The notes: generated by a model not told the origin, from the sequence alone. A stretch of DNA of 45,379 nt from Muribaculaceae bacterium (GCA_029062985.1 JAIDPA010000150.1:1-45379), one strand, 5' to 3'; counted from the first letter of the stretch, positions 17,994 to 27,954 are shown. A program made the numbers and translations.

Positions 17994-19078
17994 AACATCT
18001 TATCGACCCTACCGACCTCTCCAAAAATGAATTGGAAGAGATTATAGATCTTGCCCTTGACATTATTGACAACCGCCAGAAATATTCGGAAGTCTGCAAG
18101 GGAAAGAAACTCGCCACCCTGTTTTATGAACCCTCCACACGCACTCGCCTCAGTTTCACGGCTGCCATGATGGAATTAGGGGGCAACGTGCTCGGTTTTT
18201 CAGATGCAAAGAATTCTTCTGTCAGCAAAGGGGAAACATGTGCCGACACAACTAAGGTGATCAACTGCTTTGCCGACATCATAGCCATGCGTCATTTTGA
18301 GGAAGGTGCCGCTACCGTTTCAGCAATGAACTCCAATATTCCGGTCATCAATGCAGGCGACGGCAGCCATAGCCATCCTACTCAGACCCTCACTGACCTT
18401 CTCACCATCAAACGTGAAATAGGGCGTTTCGATAATATCACAATAGGCTTCTGCGGAGACCTGAAATTCGGACGCACCGTGCATTCTCTCATCAAGGCTC
18501 TCTCAATGTATTCAGGAGTAAAGGTGATTCTGATTGCTCCCGAACAGCTCCGTCTGCCCGACTACATGAAGGAGGAGGTGTGCGACCGCTACGGTGTGGA
18601 ATACCGTGAGGTAGACACAATGGAGGAAGTGATGGGAGACCTTGACGTGCTTTATATGACACGTGTGCAGAAAGAGCGGTTCTTTGATGAAGATGAATAT
18701 GACAGAGTCAAGGATTTCTTCATCCTGGATGCTGAAAAACTGAAACTCGCACGCCCCGAAATGCGAATCCTACACCCCCTCCCCAGAGTGAATGAGATAA
18801 GCACCGATGTAGATGCCGATCCTCGGGCTGCTTATTTCCGTCAGGTTGAGAATGGCAAATTCGTGCGTATGGCTCTCATTGCCAAACTCCTCGAATGGGC
18901 TAAAGACCCCTCTAAAACCACTAAGCTTGTACCTGACGACGCTGTGCGCGGGAAGTTTATATGTCGTAACAAACGTTGCATATCCAACATGGAGACCGGT
19001 GTGGAATCACTCTTCCGCCCCGCTCATGACAATTCCGGAGGTTATCGCTGCGTTTATTGCGAATCAAAACCGAAATAA
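17990..19078 (+). CDS. pyrB: Aspartate carbamoyltransferase catalytic chain with C-terminal PyrI-type zinc domain
   Basis: [26 protein letters not shown]-terminal CRNKRCISN...YRCVYCESK (Cx4C...Cx2C). Confidence 0.95.
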   Translation: MKHLIDPTDLSKNELEEIIDLALDIIDNRQKYSEVCKGKKLATLFYEPSTRTRLSFTAAMMELGGNVLGFSDAKNSSVSKGETCADTTKVINCFADIIAMRHFEEGAATVSAMNSNIPVINAGDGSHSHPTQTLTDLLTIKREIGRFDNITIGFCGDLKFGRTVHSLIKALSMYSGVKVILIAPEQLRLPDYMKEEVCDRYGVEYREVDTMEEVMGDLDVLYMTRVQKERFFDEDEYDRVKDFFILDAEKLKLARPEMRILHPLPRVNEISTDVDADPRAAYFRQVENGKFVRMALIAKLLEWAKDPSKTTKLVPDDAVRGKFICRNKRCISNMETGVESLFRPAHDNSGGYRCVYCESKPK

Positions 19079-19101
19079 CTATAAATTTCATACCATTCCA
19101 G

Positions 19102-19144
19102 GAGCTGCTTATCAGGGTTGATCTGAATAAGCAGCTCTTTCTTT
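19102..19144 (+). terminator. pyr operon terminator
   Basis: GAGCTGCTTAT (19102-19112) / ATAAGCAGCTC (19127-19137) then T-rich tract. Confidence 0.85.
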
Positions 19145-19193
19145 CTGAATATGGGTATTTTTTTGTAATTTTGCAATGAAATTTCACTTCACT

Positions 19194-19949
19194 ATGCATA
19201 ATAAACATCAGGAATCTATCAAAGAGAAAGTTATCGGTTTTATCTGGCAACACATCTTATTGCTATTATCAATGTTTTTCATGACCCTTGGAGTTGCCCT
19301 TTGCGTGAGATCCAATCTTGGCAGCGGAGTCATATCTTCAATCCCTATGGCTTTTACCCTTGCCGGAGAAGCCGGACTTGCTCCCGGATGGACAATCGGA
19401 GGCTACACCAACATCATGAATATTATTCTTGTTGCCGCTCAGATTATAGTGCTTAGAAAAAAGTTCGAGCCGGTGCAGCTGTTTCAGCTCGTCGTCGGAT
19501 TCATATTTGGCGCTCTGCTTGACATTAATATGTGGCTGACGTCCTATTTCTCCTATTCTTCCCTCCTGAATCAGATTCTGGCACAGTTTATCGGCGCCTC
19601 CATTCTCGGCATTGCTGTCGCTCTTGAAATACGCTGCGGCTCGGTCACTATGCCCGGTGAAGGTATTCAGGTAGCCATTGCAAGAGTGACGGGAAAACCT
19701 TTTCCAATAATAAAAATAATGGTTGATACCACACTGGTTGTCATAGCTGTCATCTGTGGCTTCTGCTTCTTCGGCACCTGGCCCTGGACAGTGGTCGGCG
19801 CCGGAACTTTATTCGCAATGTTCTATGTGGGATATGTAGTGAAACTCGTCAATCCCCATCTGCGCTGGTTTGACCGATTGCTTGACTACCGACCCGGCTT
19901 CCGTCGCTACATATACGGACTGGCTCGTTTCATATATCCCAAAAAGTAA
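19194..19949 (+). CDS. YczE/YitT-like integral membrane protein
   Basis: Multi-pass hydrophobic protein; ORF-track start 19176 lies next to the -7 element TAATTTTG (19166-19173), so ATG at 19194 is more likely. Confidence 0.7.
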   Translation: MHNKHQESIKEKVIGFIWQHILLLLSMFFMTLGVALCVRSNLGSGVISSIPMAFTLAGEAGLAPGWTIGGYTNIMNIILVAAQIIVLRKKFEPVQLFQLVVGFIFGALLDINMWLTSYFSYSSLLNQILAQFIGASILGIAVALEIRCGSVTMPGEGIQVAIARVTGKPFPIIKIMVDTTLVVIAVICGFCFFGTWPWTVVGAGTLFAMFYVGYVVKLVNPHLRWFDRLLDYRPGFRRYIYGLARFIYPKK

Positions 19950-20124
19950 ATCAAGCGTATAAGTTGAGCATATAATAAGAAAGAATAGATTATTAATCAA
20001 CAAGACTTGAGTGGGAGAATAATTAAATTTGATAAAAGTTAAATTTATATATACTCTTGACAATCTGATGTTTTTTTCATAACTTTGTATCTTAAAACAA
20101 TTTGCAAATCAAAATAATAGAAAA

Positions 20125-20319
20125 ATGGCATTACCGATAGCATCTATACCGGTACTTACCGGAGAAGTTGCTCAGAGATTTGAGACGGAAGCGCAGGCTA
20201 ACTATCAGCGAAATCTCAATCGTACTGAGGAAGAAAAAATAGCAGAGGAAGAAGCCCTTGAAAGAGGTTTCACCAAGCTTCGCCGGATCTTGAGTAAAGC
20301 ACATCTCAGCGGCAAATGA
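20125..20319 (+). CDS. Small antitoxin-like protein
   Basis: 64 aa MALPIASIPVLTGEVAQRFETEAQANYQRNL...; promoter CTTG-N20-TAACTTTG (20056-20087); ATGA overlap with next short frame. Confidence 0.5.
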   Translation: MALPIASIPVLTGEVAQRFETEAQANYQRNLNRTEEEKIAEEEALERGFTKLRRILSKAHLSGK

Positions 20320-20414
20320 GTTTTTTAGAGGACAAATGTAGTCTCTTTCCCCTTTTATCACCAGAGGAGATAAGTGAATTTTCATGTGGTTTACCTAAAT
20401 TTTGGACTCATTGA
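20316..20414 (+). pseudogene. Truncated GNAT-toxin-like N-terminus
   Basis: MSFLEDKCSLFPLLSPEEISEFSCGLPKFWTH*; FSCG resembles the N-terminal motif of small GNAT toxins, then terminates. Confidence 0.4.
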
Positions 20415-20442
20415 TTATAAGTTTTTGAAAAAAATTAATCAT

Positions 20443-20558
20443 GCATCAAACCATTTTAGGATTTCCTCTGTTATAATATCAGAAAATCGTTTCATGATGT
20501 TAGGTTAGTTATTGAAAAAGTAAGAACGCAGTCGATGTGAATCGGCTGCTTTTTATTT
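20443..20558. repeat. ~110-bp dispersed repeat, copy 1 (possible IS remnant; hairpin at one end)
   Basis: GCATCAAACC...TTATAATATCAGAAAATCGTTTCATGATGTTAGGTTAGTTATT...GCAGTCGATgtgaATCGGCTGCTTTTT; also at 27840-27951. Confidence 0.85.
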
Positions 20559-21534
20559 AAATATCAAGCATAGCGGGATGTGCTTTTCGGAAAGCCTCAA
20601 GTTTTCCCCTTATCTCCGTTAAACGTCTTTTCTCTGCTTCAAGGCTTGCTTCTGAAGGAGATAATGTGGCATTCGGAAGTGGACGATGATTAAAGGCTTT
20701 CCAGATTTTCTCCCCTTCTTTCAAAATTGCCATCCCCTTTTCATCAAGGTAATTTTCCCTGAATTTTTCCCATATATAATCTACTGCTTCTTCCGACGGA
20801 TGCACAAGATCTGATGCATAAAACCGATAATCGCGCAGGTCATCATTCATAATCTCATAGGCGGGGAAATAATGACAATTGGAAAACCTGTTACATAATT
20901 CGTCTACAGCCAGACGCAACACTGCCTTTGAAACCGAATTTCCCTCAAAGCCATCTTTTAAATGCCTCACCGGACTGACCGTGAAGCCAATATTCAGTGC
21001 CGGATAGCTTTCTGTCAGGTCATTGACAAGCCTTGCCCACACCTCAACTATCTCTGCGATACTGACACGCTTCCGCGTAAATATTCGTGCCGGCTGCTTA
21101 TGACAGTTTGCGACAACGTAATCCTTTTCCTCAGAGAGATAATAACACCATGACGTGCCGAATGTGATGAAAAGCGTCCTGCCCTTATCAAGCATTTCCC
21201 GAAGAGTTTTCTGTCTCAGTCTAAATTCACGCATGACATCATCAATTGTTTCCGCTGCCATGGAGCTGTCTGCCAGCCATGTGCGATATAATCCTCCTGC
21301 ATGAAAAATTGATTTCCTGAAGGAGCTCTCATCCTCCCGAAGAAACACACGCAAAGCAATGTCTATCGACAAAGGATTGTAGAGGGTACCAAGAGGATTA
21401 GCGGCATTCCAGAGCGAGCGTCGCATCCTGCCTACAATATTTTCTGCAAAACATGAGCCTAACATGACGACAGGCAAATCCGGAGTCAATGAGATACTCT
21501 TCCCCTTCAACTCAAGTTCTGTTCTAAATTTCAT
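20557..21534 (-). CDS. GSCFA domain-containing protein
   Basis: Contains the family motif GSCFAENI near the N-terminus. Confidence 0.9.
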   Translation of the reverse strand: MKFRTELELKGKSISLTPDLPVVMLGSCFAENIVGRMRRSLWNAANPLGTLYNPLSIDIALRVFLREDESSFRKSIFHAGGLYRTWLADSSMAAETIDDVMREFRLRQKTLREMLDKGRTLFITFGTSWCYYLSEEKDYVVANCHKQPARIFTRKRVSIAEIVEVWARLVNDLTESYPALNIGFTVSPVRHLKDGFEGNSVSKAVLRLAVDELCNRFSNCHYFPAYEIMNDDLRDYRFYASDLVHPSEEAVDYIWEKFRENYLDEKGMAILKEGEKIWKAFNHRPLPNATLSPSEASLEAEKRRLTEIRGKLEAFRKAHPAMLDI

Positions 21535-21645
21535 AATGCTGATTTTTTTTGACAGTAAAATTATAAAAAATTGTTCTTATAATTACCTTTTTTGTTCTTC
21601 CTTTCCTAATGACGGCATTTCTTCCCCTTCAATCCCAAATTTTGT

Positions 21646-21676
21646 TTTGATGAATGATGGAATATTCATACCTTTG
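21646..21676 (+). promoter_or_regulatory. Efflux operon promoter
   Basis: TTTG (21646-21649), 19 nt, TACCTTTG (21669-21676). Confidence 0.75.
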
Positions 21677-21784
21677 TCTGCTGAAGTGAAATTCTCACTT
21701 CCCGAATCTTCCCTCAGTCATATATATATGGGCTCATATTAAACTGATGGAATTACCTGACATCCTCATTTACAAAAAATTCCA

Positions 21785-23128
21785 ATGAGATTTTTATTAA
21801 AATTCCTTTCATCATCCGTATTTTTAGCATCTTTGGCTTTACCGGCTTTGGCTAACAATAGCTCCGACACATTACGCCTGTCAAGAACGGAGTGTATCAA
21901 GATTGCTCTTCAGGATAATCCTACAGTCAGGGTTGCTGACCTGGAAGTCAAAAAAATGGATTATGCAAAGAAAGAAGTCATCGGCTCGTTATTTCCCTCA
22001 ATCGACTTTTCTCTTTCATATCAACGCTCAATCGAACTTCAATCGCTGAGCATGAACATGGGCGGGCAGTCAAGCACCATCAAAATGGGCACTGACAACA
22101 ACTGGAACACCGGATTCTCGGCTGCAATGCCTCTGATTAATCCTACTCTCTGGAAATCAATCAATATTTCCGACACTCAGATTCTGGCTGCACTTGAGCA
22201 ATCAAGAGGATCGCGCATAGATCTTGTCAATAACCTTAATAAAGCCTACTATGCCCTTCTCCTTGCTATTGATTCGAGGGACGTCATACACCAGAATTTT
22301 GATGTCGCAAAGATGAATGCGGATATCTATCGCAAACAGTTTGAACAGGGTACGGCATCAGAATATGACGTGCTACGTTCTTCTGTGCAGGTGACTAATA
22401 TTGAACCCGAACTCCTTCAGGCTGACATAGCAATCCGCCAGTGTCAACTTCAGTTGAAAGTGCTTATGGGCATCGACTCTTCCGCTGAGGTATGGCCTGA
22501 CATATCTTTGTATGACCTGAAACGTGATATGTATGGTCTGCCGGAAGGATTTGACAAAGGAATCGGCAACAACACTTCCCTGCGCGAACTTGACATCAAC
22601 AAGAAACTCCTTGAGCAGAATGTCGCTTTGCGCAAGCTTGCATGGCTGCCCACTCTCGGCGTGCAGTTTAACCTCAACTGGAACGCAATGTCAAACGGAA
22701 ATGCACTCAGGAATCAGACGTTCAATCCTTACAGCAACGTAGCCCTCGCCCTCAGCCTTCCGATATTTTCCGGCGGCAAAAAACTTTATGCTCTACGGCA
22801 GGCCCAGGTGCAACTGACAGAAATGAAATTTCAGCGTGAAAATCTCGTGAACTCCCTGAATATGCAGGTGGAGCTCGCCGTCGACAATATCAACAGGCAG
22901 GTGCGTCAGATTGCTGCCAGCGAAGAAGGAATGAAACAGGCAGCAAAAGCCTACGACATCATGCAGAAAAGTTTTGAAATAGGCGCTGCCACGTATCTGA
23001 ATCTGCGCGACAGTGAACTCGCAAACACCTCCGCACGCCTCTCCTATCTTCAAGCGATATATAACTATCTTGTCTCAACAAGCGAACTGAATGCCCTCCT
23101 CGGAAAGGATGAGACAGGTGAAAAATAA
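21785..23128 (+). CDS. TolC-family outer membrane efflux protein
   Basis: Signal peptide, long helical TolC-like sequence, followed by MFP and RND genes. Confidence 0.9.
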   Translation: MRFLLKFLSSSVFLASLALPALANNSSDTLRLSRTECIKIALQDNPTVRVADLEVKKMDYAKKEVIGSLFPSIDFSLSYQRSIELQSLSMNMGGQSSTIKMGTDNNWNTGFSAAMPLINPTLWKSINISDTQILAALEQSRGSRIDLVNNLNKAYYALLLAIDSRDVIHQNFDVAKMNADIYRKQFEQGTASEYDVLRSSVQVTNIEPELLQADIAIRQCQLQLKVLMGIDSSAEVWPDISLYDLKRDMYGLPEGFDKGIGNNTSLRELDINKKLLEQNVALRKLAWLPTLGVQFNLNWNAMSNGNALRNQTFNPYSNVALALSLPIFSGGKKLYALRQAQVQLTEMKFQRENLVNSLNMQVELAVDNINRQVRQIAASEEGMKQAAKAYDIMQKSFEIGAATYLNLRDSELANTSARLSYLQAIYNYLVSTSELNALLGKDETGEK

Positions 23129-23154
23129 ACTTCTTCTCTAATTTTAACATCATT

Positions 23155-24240
23155 ATGCGAATAAAACATTTATCATCTGCCGTCTGTCTTTCCCTGTTGG
23201 CTTCACTCTCTGTTTTCACTGCCTGTTCAGGAGATGACAAAAAAGCTACTGAAGAAAAACAAGAAACTGCTCCTGTGGTGGAAGTCAAGACCGTTACCGA
23301 ACAGGATGTCGACCAGATCGGAGAATATACTGCCACTGTCGAACCGGAGCTTATCAACAATATATCCTCGGCAGCACCGAATCGTATTAAGGAAATATAT
23401 GTCGATGAGGGTATGAACGTCGCTAAAGGACAACGACTCGTCGTCATGGACGACGTAAATGCCGTTACGTATCAGACTCAGGTTGACAATGCCAGGGCAA
23501 ACCTGAATAATGTGCAGCTCAACTATGATCGTGCCGTCGAACTGTACAAAATCGGAGGTGGAACCAAACAACAGGTCGACCAGATGGAAACCCAGCTTAT
23601 AAGCGCTCGAAATTCTCTGGCAGCTGCTGAACGCACTCTCCGGAATGCAAGGGAGAACACGGTGCTGACAGCTCCTATTTCGGGTGTGGTCACTGCCCGA
23701 AATTATGATCCGGGCGACATGACAGGTGCCTTGCCTGTGCTGACGATAGCCCGCGTGCAGCCGGTCAAGATTGTAATAAACGTGACTGAAAGCGAGCTTT
23801 CAAACGTCAGGAAAGGGATGCCTGCGAATATCACGTTTGATACTTACGGAGATGAAGTCTTCAACGGCACTGTATCAATGGTAGCGCCTACGGTCGACCC
23901 TGCCAGCCATACATTCGGAGTGGAAATCACTTCGACAAACTCTGATAATAAAATCCTTCCCGGTATGTTCGGCAGAGTAACCCTTAATCATGGCACAAAA
24001 ACTCGTGTCGTCGTTCCCGACAAGGCTGTCATAAAGCAGCAAGGTTCAGGCGACCACTATGTGTATGTCTATAATCCCTCCGACGGAACTGTCTCCTACA
24101 ATAAAGTGGAGCTTGGCAGACGTCTGGGTGCGGAATATGAGCTCGTGTCAGGAGTGGAATCCGGCGCACAGGTAGTCATTTCAGGCGCAAGCCGTCTTGC
24201 AAACGGAAAAAAGGTCACACTTAAAAATGCAAAACAATGA
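23155..24240 (+). CDS. RND efflux periplasmic adaptor (membrane fusion) lipoprotein
   Basis: Lipobox-like FTACSG; VDEGMNVAKGQRL and LTAPISGVVTARNYDPGDM motifs. Confidence 0.92.
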   Translation: MRIKHLSSAVCLSLLASLSVFTACSGDDKKATEEKQETAPVVEVKTVTEQDVDQIGEYTATVEPELINNISSAAPNRIKEIYVDEGMNVAKGQRLVVMDDVNAVTYQTQVDNARANLNNVQLNYDRAVELYKIGGGTKQQVDQMETQLISARNSLAAAERTLRNARENTVLTAPISGVVTARNYDPGDMTGALPVLTIARVQPVKIVINVTESELSNVRKGMPANITFDTYGDEVFNGTVSMVAPTVDPASHTFGVEITSTNSDNKILPGMFGRVTLNHGTKTRVVVPDKAVIKQQGSGDHYVYVYNPSDGTVSYNKVELGRRLGAEYELVSGVESGAQVVISGASRLANGKKVTLKNAKQ

Positions 24241-27200
24241 GTATTTACGGTTCGGCGGTAAAACGCCCCATTATGACCACCCTTTGCTTCGTCACGGTGA
24301 TCATATTAGGTCTTTTCTCGCTTGCAAAACTTCCCATTGACCTTTATCCGGACATCGACACCAATTCAATAATGGTCATAACGATGTATCCCGGAGCGAG
24401 TGCGAAAGATATAGAACAGAATGTGACGAAACCTCTTGAGAATACTCTCAACTCCGTAGAGCATCTTAAACATATCACATCCACATCAAGAGAGAATACA
24501 TCAGTAATCACCCTCGAATTTGAATACGGATATGACATCGACGTTCTGACTAATGACGTGCGCGATAAGCTTGACATGGTGAAGTCAATGCTTCCGGATG
24601 ATTCGGAAAACCCTATCATTTTCAAATTCTCCACTGACATGATTCCAATCTGTCTCCTTTCTGTCGAAGCAAAGGAGAGTATGAACGGTCTTTACAAGAT
24701 TCTTGACGATGCGGTTGCCAATCCGCTTGCCCGAGTTGACGGTGTAGGTTCGGTCTCTATTTCCGGTGCGCCTAAACGCGAGATACATGTTTATGTGGAT
24801 CCAGCCCGTTTAGAGGCTTATAACCTGTCAGTGGAGGCTATATCTTCGGTCATAGCGGCTGAGAACAGGAACGTGCCCGGTGGTTCGTTCGATATCGGCT
24901 CCAACACTTATGCACTTCGTGTGCAGGGTGAGTTTGACGACTCCTCCCAGCTTGCCGCGCTCCCCGTCGGCTCTTACGGAGGCAAGACAATATTCCTCAG
25001 AGATGTGGCGCGTGTGGCTGACAGTCTGGAGGAACGCACTCAGCAGACGTATATCAACGGCAATCAGGGAGCGATGATTATCATCCAGAAACAGAGCGGA
25101 GCCAACTCTGTCGAGATTTCAAACAAGGTGATGAAGATGCTTCCGACCCTTGAAAAAAATCTCCCTTCAGATATTAAGATAGGGGTAATCGTCGACACTT
25201 CCGACAATATCCGCAACACAATTGCCTCTCTCGTGGAGACGGTAATGTATGCGCTCCTGTTCGTAATGATTGTGGTGTTCCTTTTCCTCGGAAGATGGAG
25301 AGCGACGATGATTATCATCATCACTATTCCGGTGTCGCTCATTGCTTCTTTCATCTATCTTTTCGCAACAGGCAACTCATTGAATATCGTGTCGCTCTCA
25401 GCGCTATCGATTTCAATAGGTATGGTGGTCGACGATGCCATAGTGGTGCTTGAAAACGTAACCACTCATATCGAACGCGGCTCGGATCCTAAACAGGCAG
25501 CCGTACACGGCACCAACGAGGTGGCAGTCTCAGTAATTGCCTCCACCCTCACGCTTATTGCAGTGTTCTTCCCTCTCACTCTGGTCACGGGCATGACAGG
25601 CGTCCTTTTCCGTCAGCTCGGATGGATGGTCACCATCATGATGATTATTTCCACGGTCTGCGCTCTTTCTCTCACACCCATGCTATGCTCCCAATGGCTG
25701 AAACTGCGTAATCGCAACAGCAAAGGAATGAGCTGGTATCGCCCCATAGAGAAAGCTCTCGATAAGTTTGACGCAGCCTATGCAAGACTCCTTCAAAGAG
25801 TAGTCACCCACAAGACTGTCACCATCATTGTCTGTCTCGGCATATTTGTCGGCTCATGTTTCCTTATGAAATTTGTGGGCACAGAGTTTTTCCCGACACA
25901 GGATGACGGACGTCTCGGCGTAAATCTCGAACTTCCTATCGGTTCGCGTGTGGAAGAGGCTGAAGCTTCCATGGCGCGTCTTGACTCTTTATGGCGCAAG
26001 AAATATCCTGAAATAATGGTCCAGAGTTACACGGTCGGTCCGGCAAGTTCCGACAACACCTTTGCATCTCTTTCAGACAATGGTCCGCATATTATATCCA
26101 TGAACATACGTCTATCCGACCCCGGAGACCGTAAACGCCGTATTACTGAGATTGCCGATGAAATGCGAAAAGATCTCAATCAGGATTTTCCGGAATTCAA
26201 GAAAGCTCAGGTGATGGTCGGTGGCCGTCAGGGTGGCGGAATGGGTGGTCAGTCGGCTGTAGACTTCGAAATTTACGGCTATGATTTTGACAATACTGAT
26301 AAAGTGGCTCGCGAGCTTGCCGAGATATTGCGCGGCATAAACGGCACTGCCGATGTCATCATTTCTCGTTCGGATTACCAACCGGAATATCAGGTGGATT
26401 TTGACCGTGAAAAACTTGCAATGCACGGCATCTCCCTGCAGACAGCTGCCTACTATCTGCGTAACCGTATCAATGGAGCGACAGCTTCTCAGTTCCGTGA
26501 AGACGGTGAGGAATATGACATAAAGGTGATGTATGCTCCCGATAAACGCACACAGATTTCGGACATCGAAAACATCATGATATATTCCTCTACCGGTCAG
26601 GGTGTGCGTCTGAAGGAACTTGGGACAGTCGTAGAACGTTTCACACCCCCGACTATCGAGCGTAAGGACCGCGAACGTCTCATTACTGTTTCAGCTGTAG
26701 TGGATGGTGTGCCGATGAGTCAGGTCGTAGCCGATGCGGAAGCACAGATTGATTCCCTCGACCTCCCGCAGGGCATCTCTATTCAGATTGCCGGCAGTTT
26801 TGAAGACCAGCAGGATTCTTTCGCCGACCTCATGCTGCTCGGGTTGCTGATAATTATACTCGTGTATATCGTAATGGCTGCCCAGTTTGAATCGTTCACC
26901 TATCCGGGCATTATCATGACCTCTCTTCTGTTTGCCTTCTCAGGTGTGTTCCTGATTTTATGGCTGACAGGGCATACGCTCAACATCATGTCAATGATCG
27001 GGGCAATCATGCTTATCGGTATAGTTGTGAAGAACGGTATTGTGCTTATCGACTATATATCTCTCAACCGTGAACGCGGCATGGGAATACGTACAGCAGT
27101 GGTCGACGGCGGCAGGTCTCGTCTGCGTCCGGTGGTGATGACCACTCTGACCACAATTCTCGGTATGGTGCCGATGGCGCTTGGTTCAGGTCAAGGTTCG

Positions 27201-27353
27201 GAAATGTGGAAACCTATGGGTGTCGCCGTCATTGGCGGTCTGACATTCTCCACAATTCTCACTCTCCTTTTCGTGCCGACACTTTACTGTGTGTTTGCCG
27301 GAAATGGTGTTAAGAATCAGAGGAAAAAATTACGTAAGAAACTATTAGGGTGA
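24237..27353 (+). CDS. RND efflux transporter permease (HAE1 type)
   Basis: 1038 aa AcrB-like, GMVVDDAIVVLENV, PLTLVTGMTG. Confidence 0.95.
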   Translation: MSIYGSAVKRPIMTTLCFVTVIILGLFSLAKLPIDLYPDIDTNSIMVITMYPGASAKDIEQNVTKPLENTLNSVEHLKHITSTSRENTSVITLEFEYGYDIDVLTNDVRDKLDMVKSMLPDDSENPIIFKFSTDMIPICLLSVEAKESMNGLYKILDDAVANPLARVDGVGSVSISGAPKREIHVYVDPARLEAYNLSVEAISSVIAAENRNVPGGSFDIGSNTYALRVQGEFDDSSQLAALPVGSYGGKTIFLRDVARVADSLEERTQQTYINGNQGAMIIIQKQSGANSVEISNKVMKMLPTLEKNLPSDIKIGVIVDTSDNIRNTIASLVETVMYALLFVMIVVFLFLGRWRATMIIIITIPVSLIASFIYLFATGNSLNIVSLSALSISIGMVVDDAIVVLENVTTHIERGSDPKQAAVHGTNEVAVSVIASTLTLIAVFFPLTLVTGMTGVLFRQLGWMVTIMMIISTVCALSLTPMLCSQWLKLRNRNSKGMSWYRPIEKALDKFDAAYARLLQRVVTHKTVTIIVCLGIFVGSCFLMKFVGTEFFPTQDDGRLGVNLELPIGSRVEEAEASMARLDSLWRKKYPEIMVQSYTVGPASSDNTFASLSDNGPHIISMNIRLSDPGDRKRRITEIADEMRKDLNQDFPEFKKAQVMVGGRQGGGMGGQSAVDFEIYGYDFDNTDKVARELAEILRGINGTADVIISRSDYQPEYQVDFDREKLAMHGISLQTAAYYLRNRINGATASQFREDGEEYDIKVMYAPDKRTQISDIENIMIYSSTGQGVRLKELGTVVERFTPPTIERKDRERLITVSAVVDGVPMSQVVADAEAQIDSLDLPQGISIQIAGSFEDQQDSFADLMLLGLLIIILVYIVMAAQFESFTYPGIIMTSLLFAFSGVFLILWLTGHTLNIMSMIGAIMLIGIVVKNGIVLIDYISLNRERGMGIRTAVVDGGRSRLRPVVMTTLTTILGMVPMALGSGQGSEMWKPMGVAVIGGLTFSTILTLLFVPTLYCVFAGNGVKNQRKKLRKKLLG

Positions 27354-27487
27354 TTAGGTGATTAGGTGATTGGGTGTCAGGTGATTGGGTACCCAATCAT
27401 CCCAATCCCCCAATCTCCCAATACCCCAATCTCCCAATACCCCAATCTCCCAATACCCCAATCTCCCAATACCCCAATCTCCCAATA
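27353..27487. repeat. Convergent GGTGATT/CCCAATC tandem-repeat array centred on a palindrome
   Basis: TGATTGGGTACCCAATCA (27382-27399) perfect palindrome; five tandem 16-bp CCCCAATCTCCCAATA units (27408-27487). Confidence 0.95.
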
Positions 27488-27496
27488 AAGATTATT

Positions 27497-27790
27497 ATGC
27501 AAGCAATATTCATATCATACGATCAGGCACATCATCAGGCAATCATCGATATTCTTGACAGATGCTCGTGCCGTGGATTCACTGCCTTCGGAAACGTGCA
27601 GGGACGTGGATCCTACAAAGGAGAACCTCATTATGGCTCACATGCATGGCCCTCATTGGCTCAGGCTATGCTGACATTTGTCGAAGATGATAAAGTAGAA
27701 AATCTGCTGGCGCGTTTGAAAGCTCTGGATTTGGAGAAACCGCGACTTGGTCTTCGGGCATTCGTATGGACTATAAATCAGACAATTTAA
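27497..27790 (+). CDS. Small (~97 aa) PII-like protein linked to RND efflux operon
   Basis: MQAIFISYDQAHHQAIIDILDRCSCRGFTAFGNVQGRG...; start moved out of the repeat-derived N-terminus in the ORF track. Confidence 0.55.
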   Translation: MQAIFISYDQAHHQAIIDILDRCSCRGFTAFGNVQGRGSYKGEPHYGSHAWPSLAQAMLTFVEDDKVENLLARLKALDLEKPRLGLRAFVWTINQTI

Positions 27791-27839
27791 GAGCTCCGAA
27801 AATAACTTTCCGCGATAAAAATGAAAAATTTTCCTGACA

Positions 27840-27954
27840 GCATCAAACCTTTTCACGAGTTATGATGTTATAATATCAGAAAATCGTTTCATGATGTTAG
27901 GTTAGTTATTAAAAAGCAAAAGCGCAGTCGATGTGAATCGGCTGCGTTTCTTTT
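27840..27954. repeat. ~110-bp dispersed repeat, copy 2
   Basis: Same sequence as 20443-20558, GCAGTCGATgtgaATCGGCTGC hairpin at 27924-27945. Confidence 0.85.

Noticed and set aside
27374-27496. N-terminal extension MSGDWVPNHPNPPISQYPNLPIPQSPN... of ORF 27374-27790
   Set aside because: Entirely translated from the 16-bp tandem repeat; the conserved-looking protein starts at ATG 27497.
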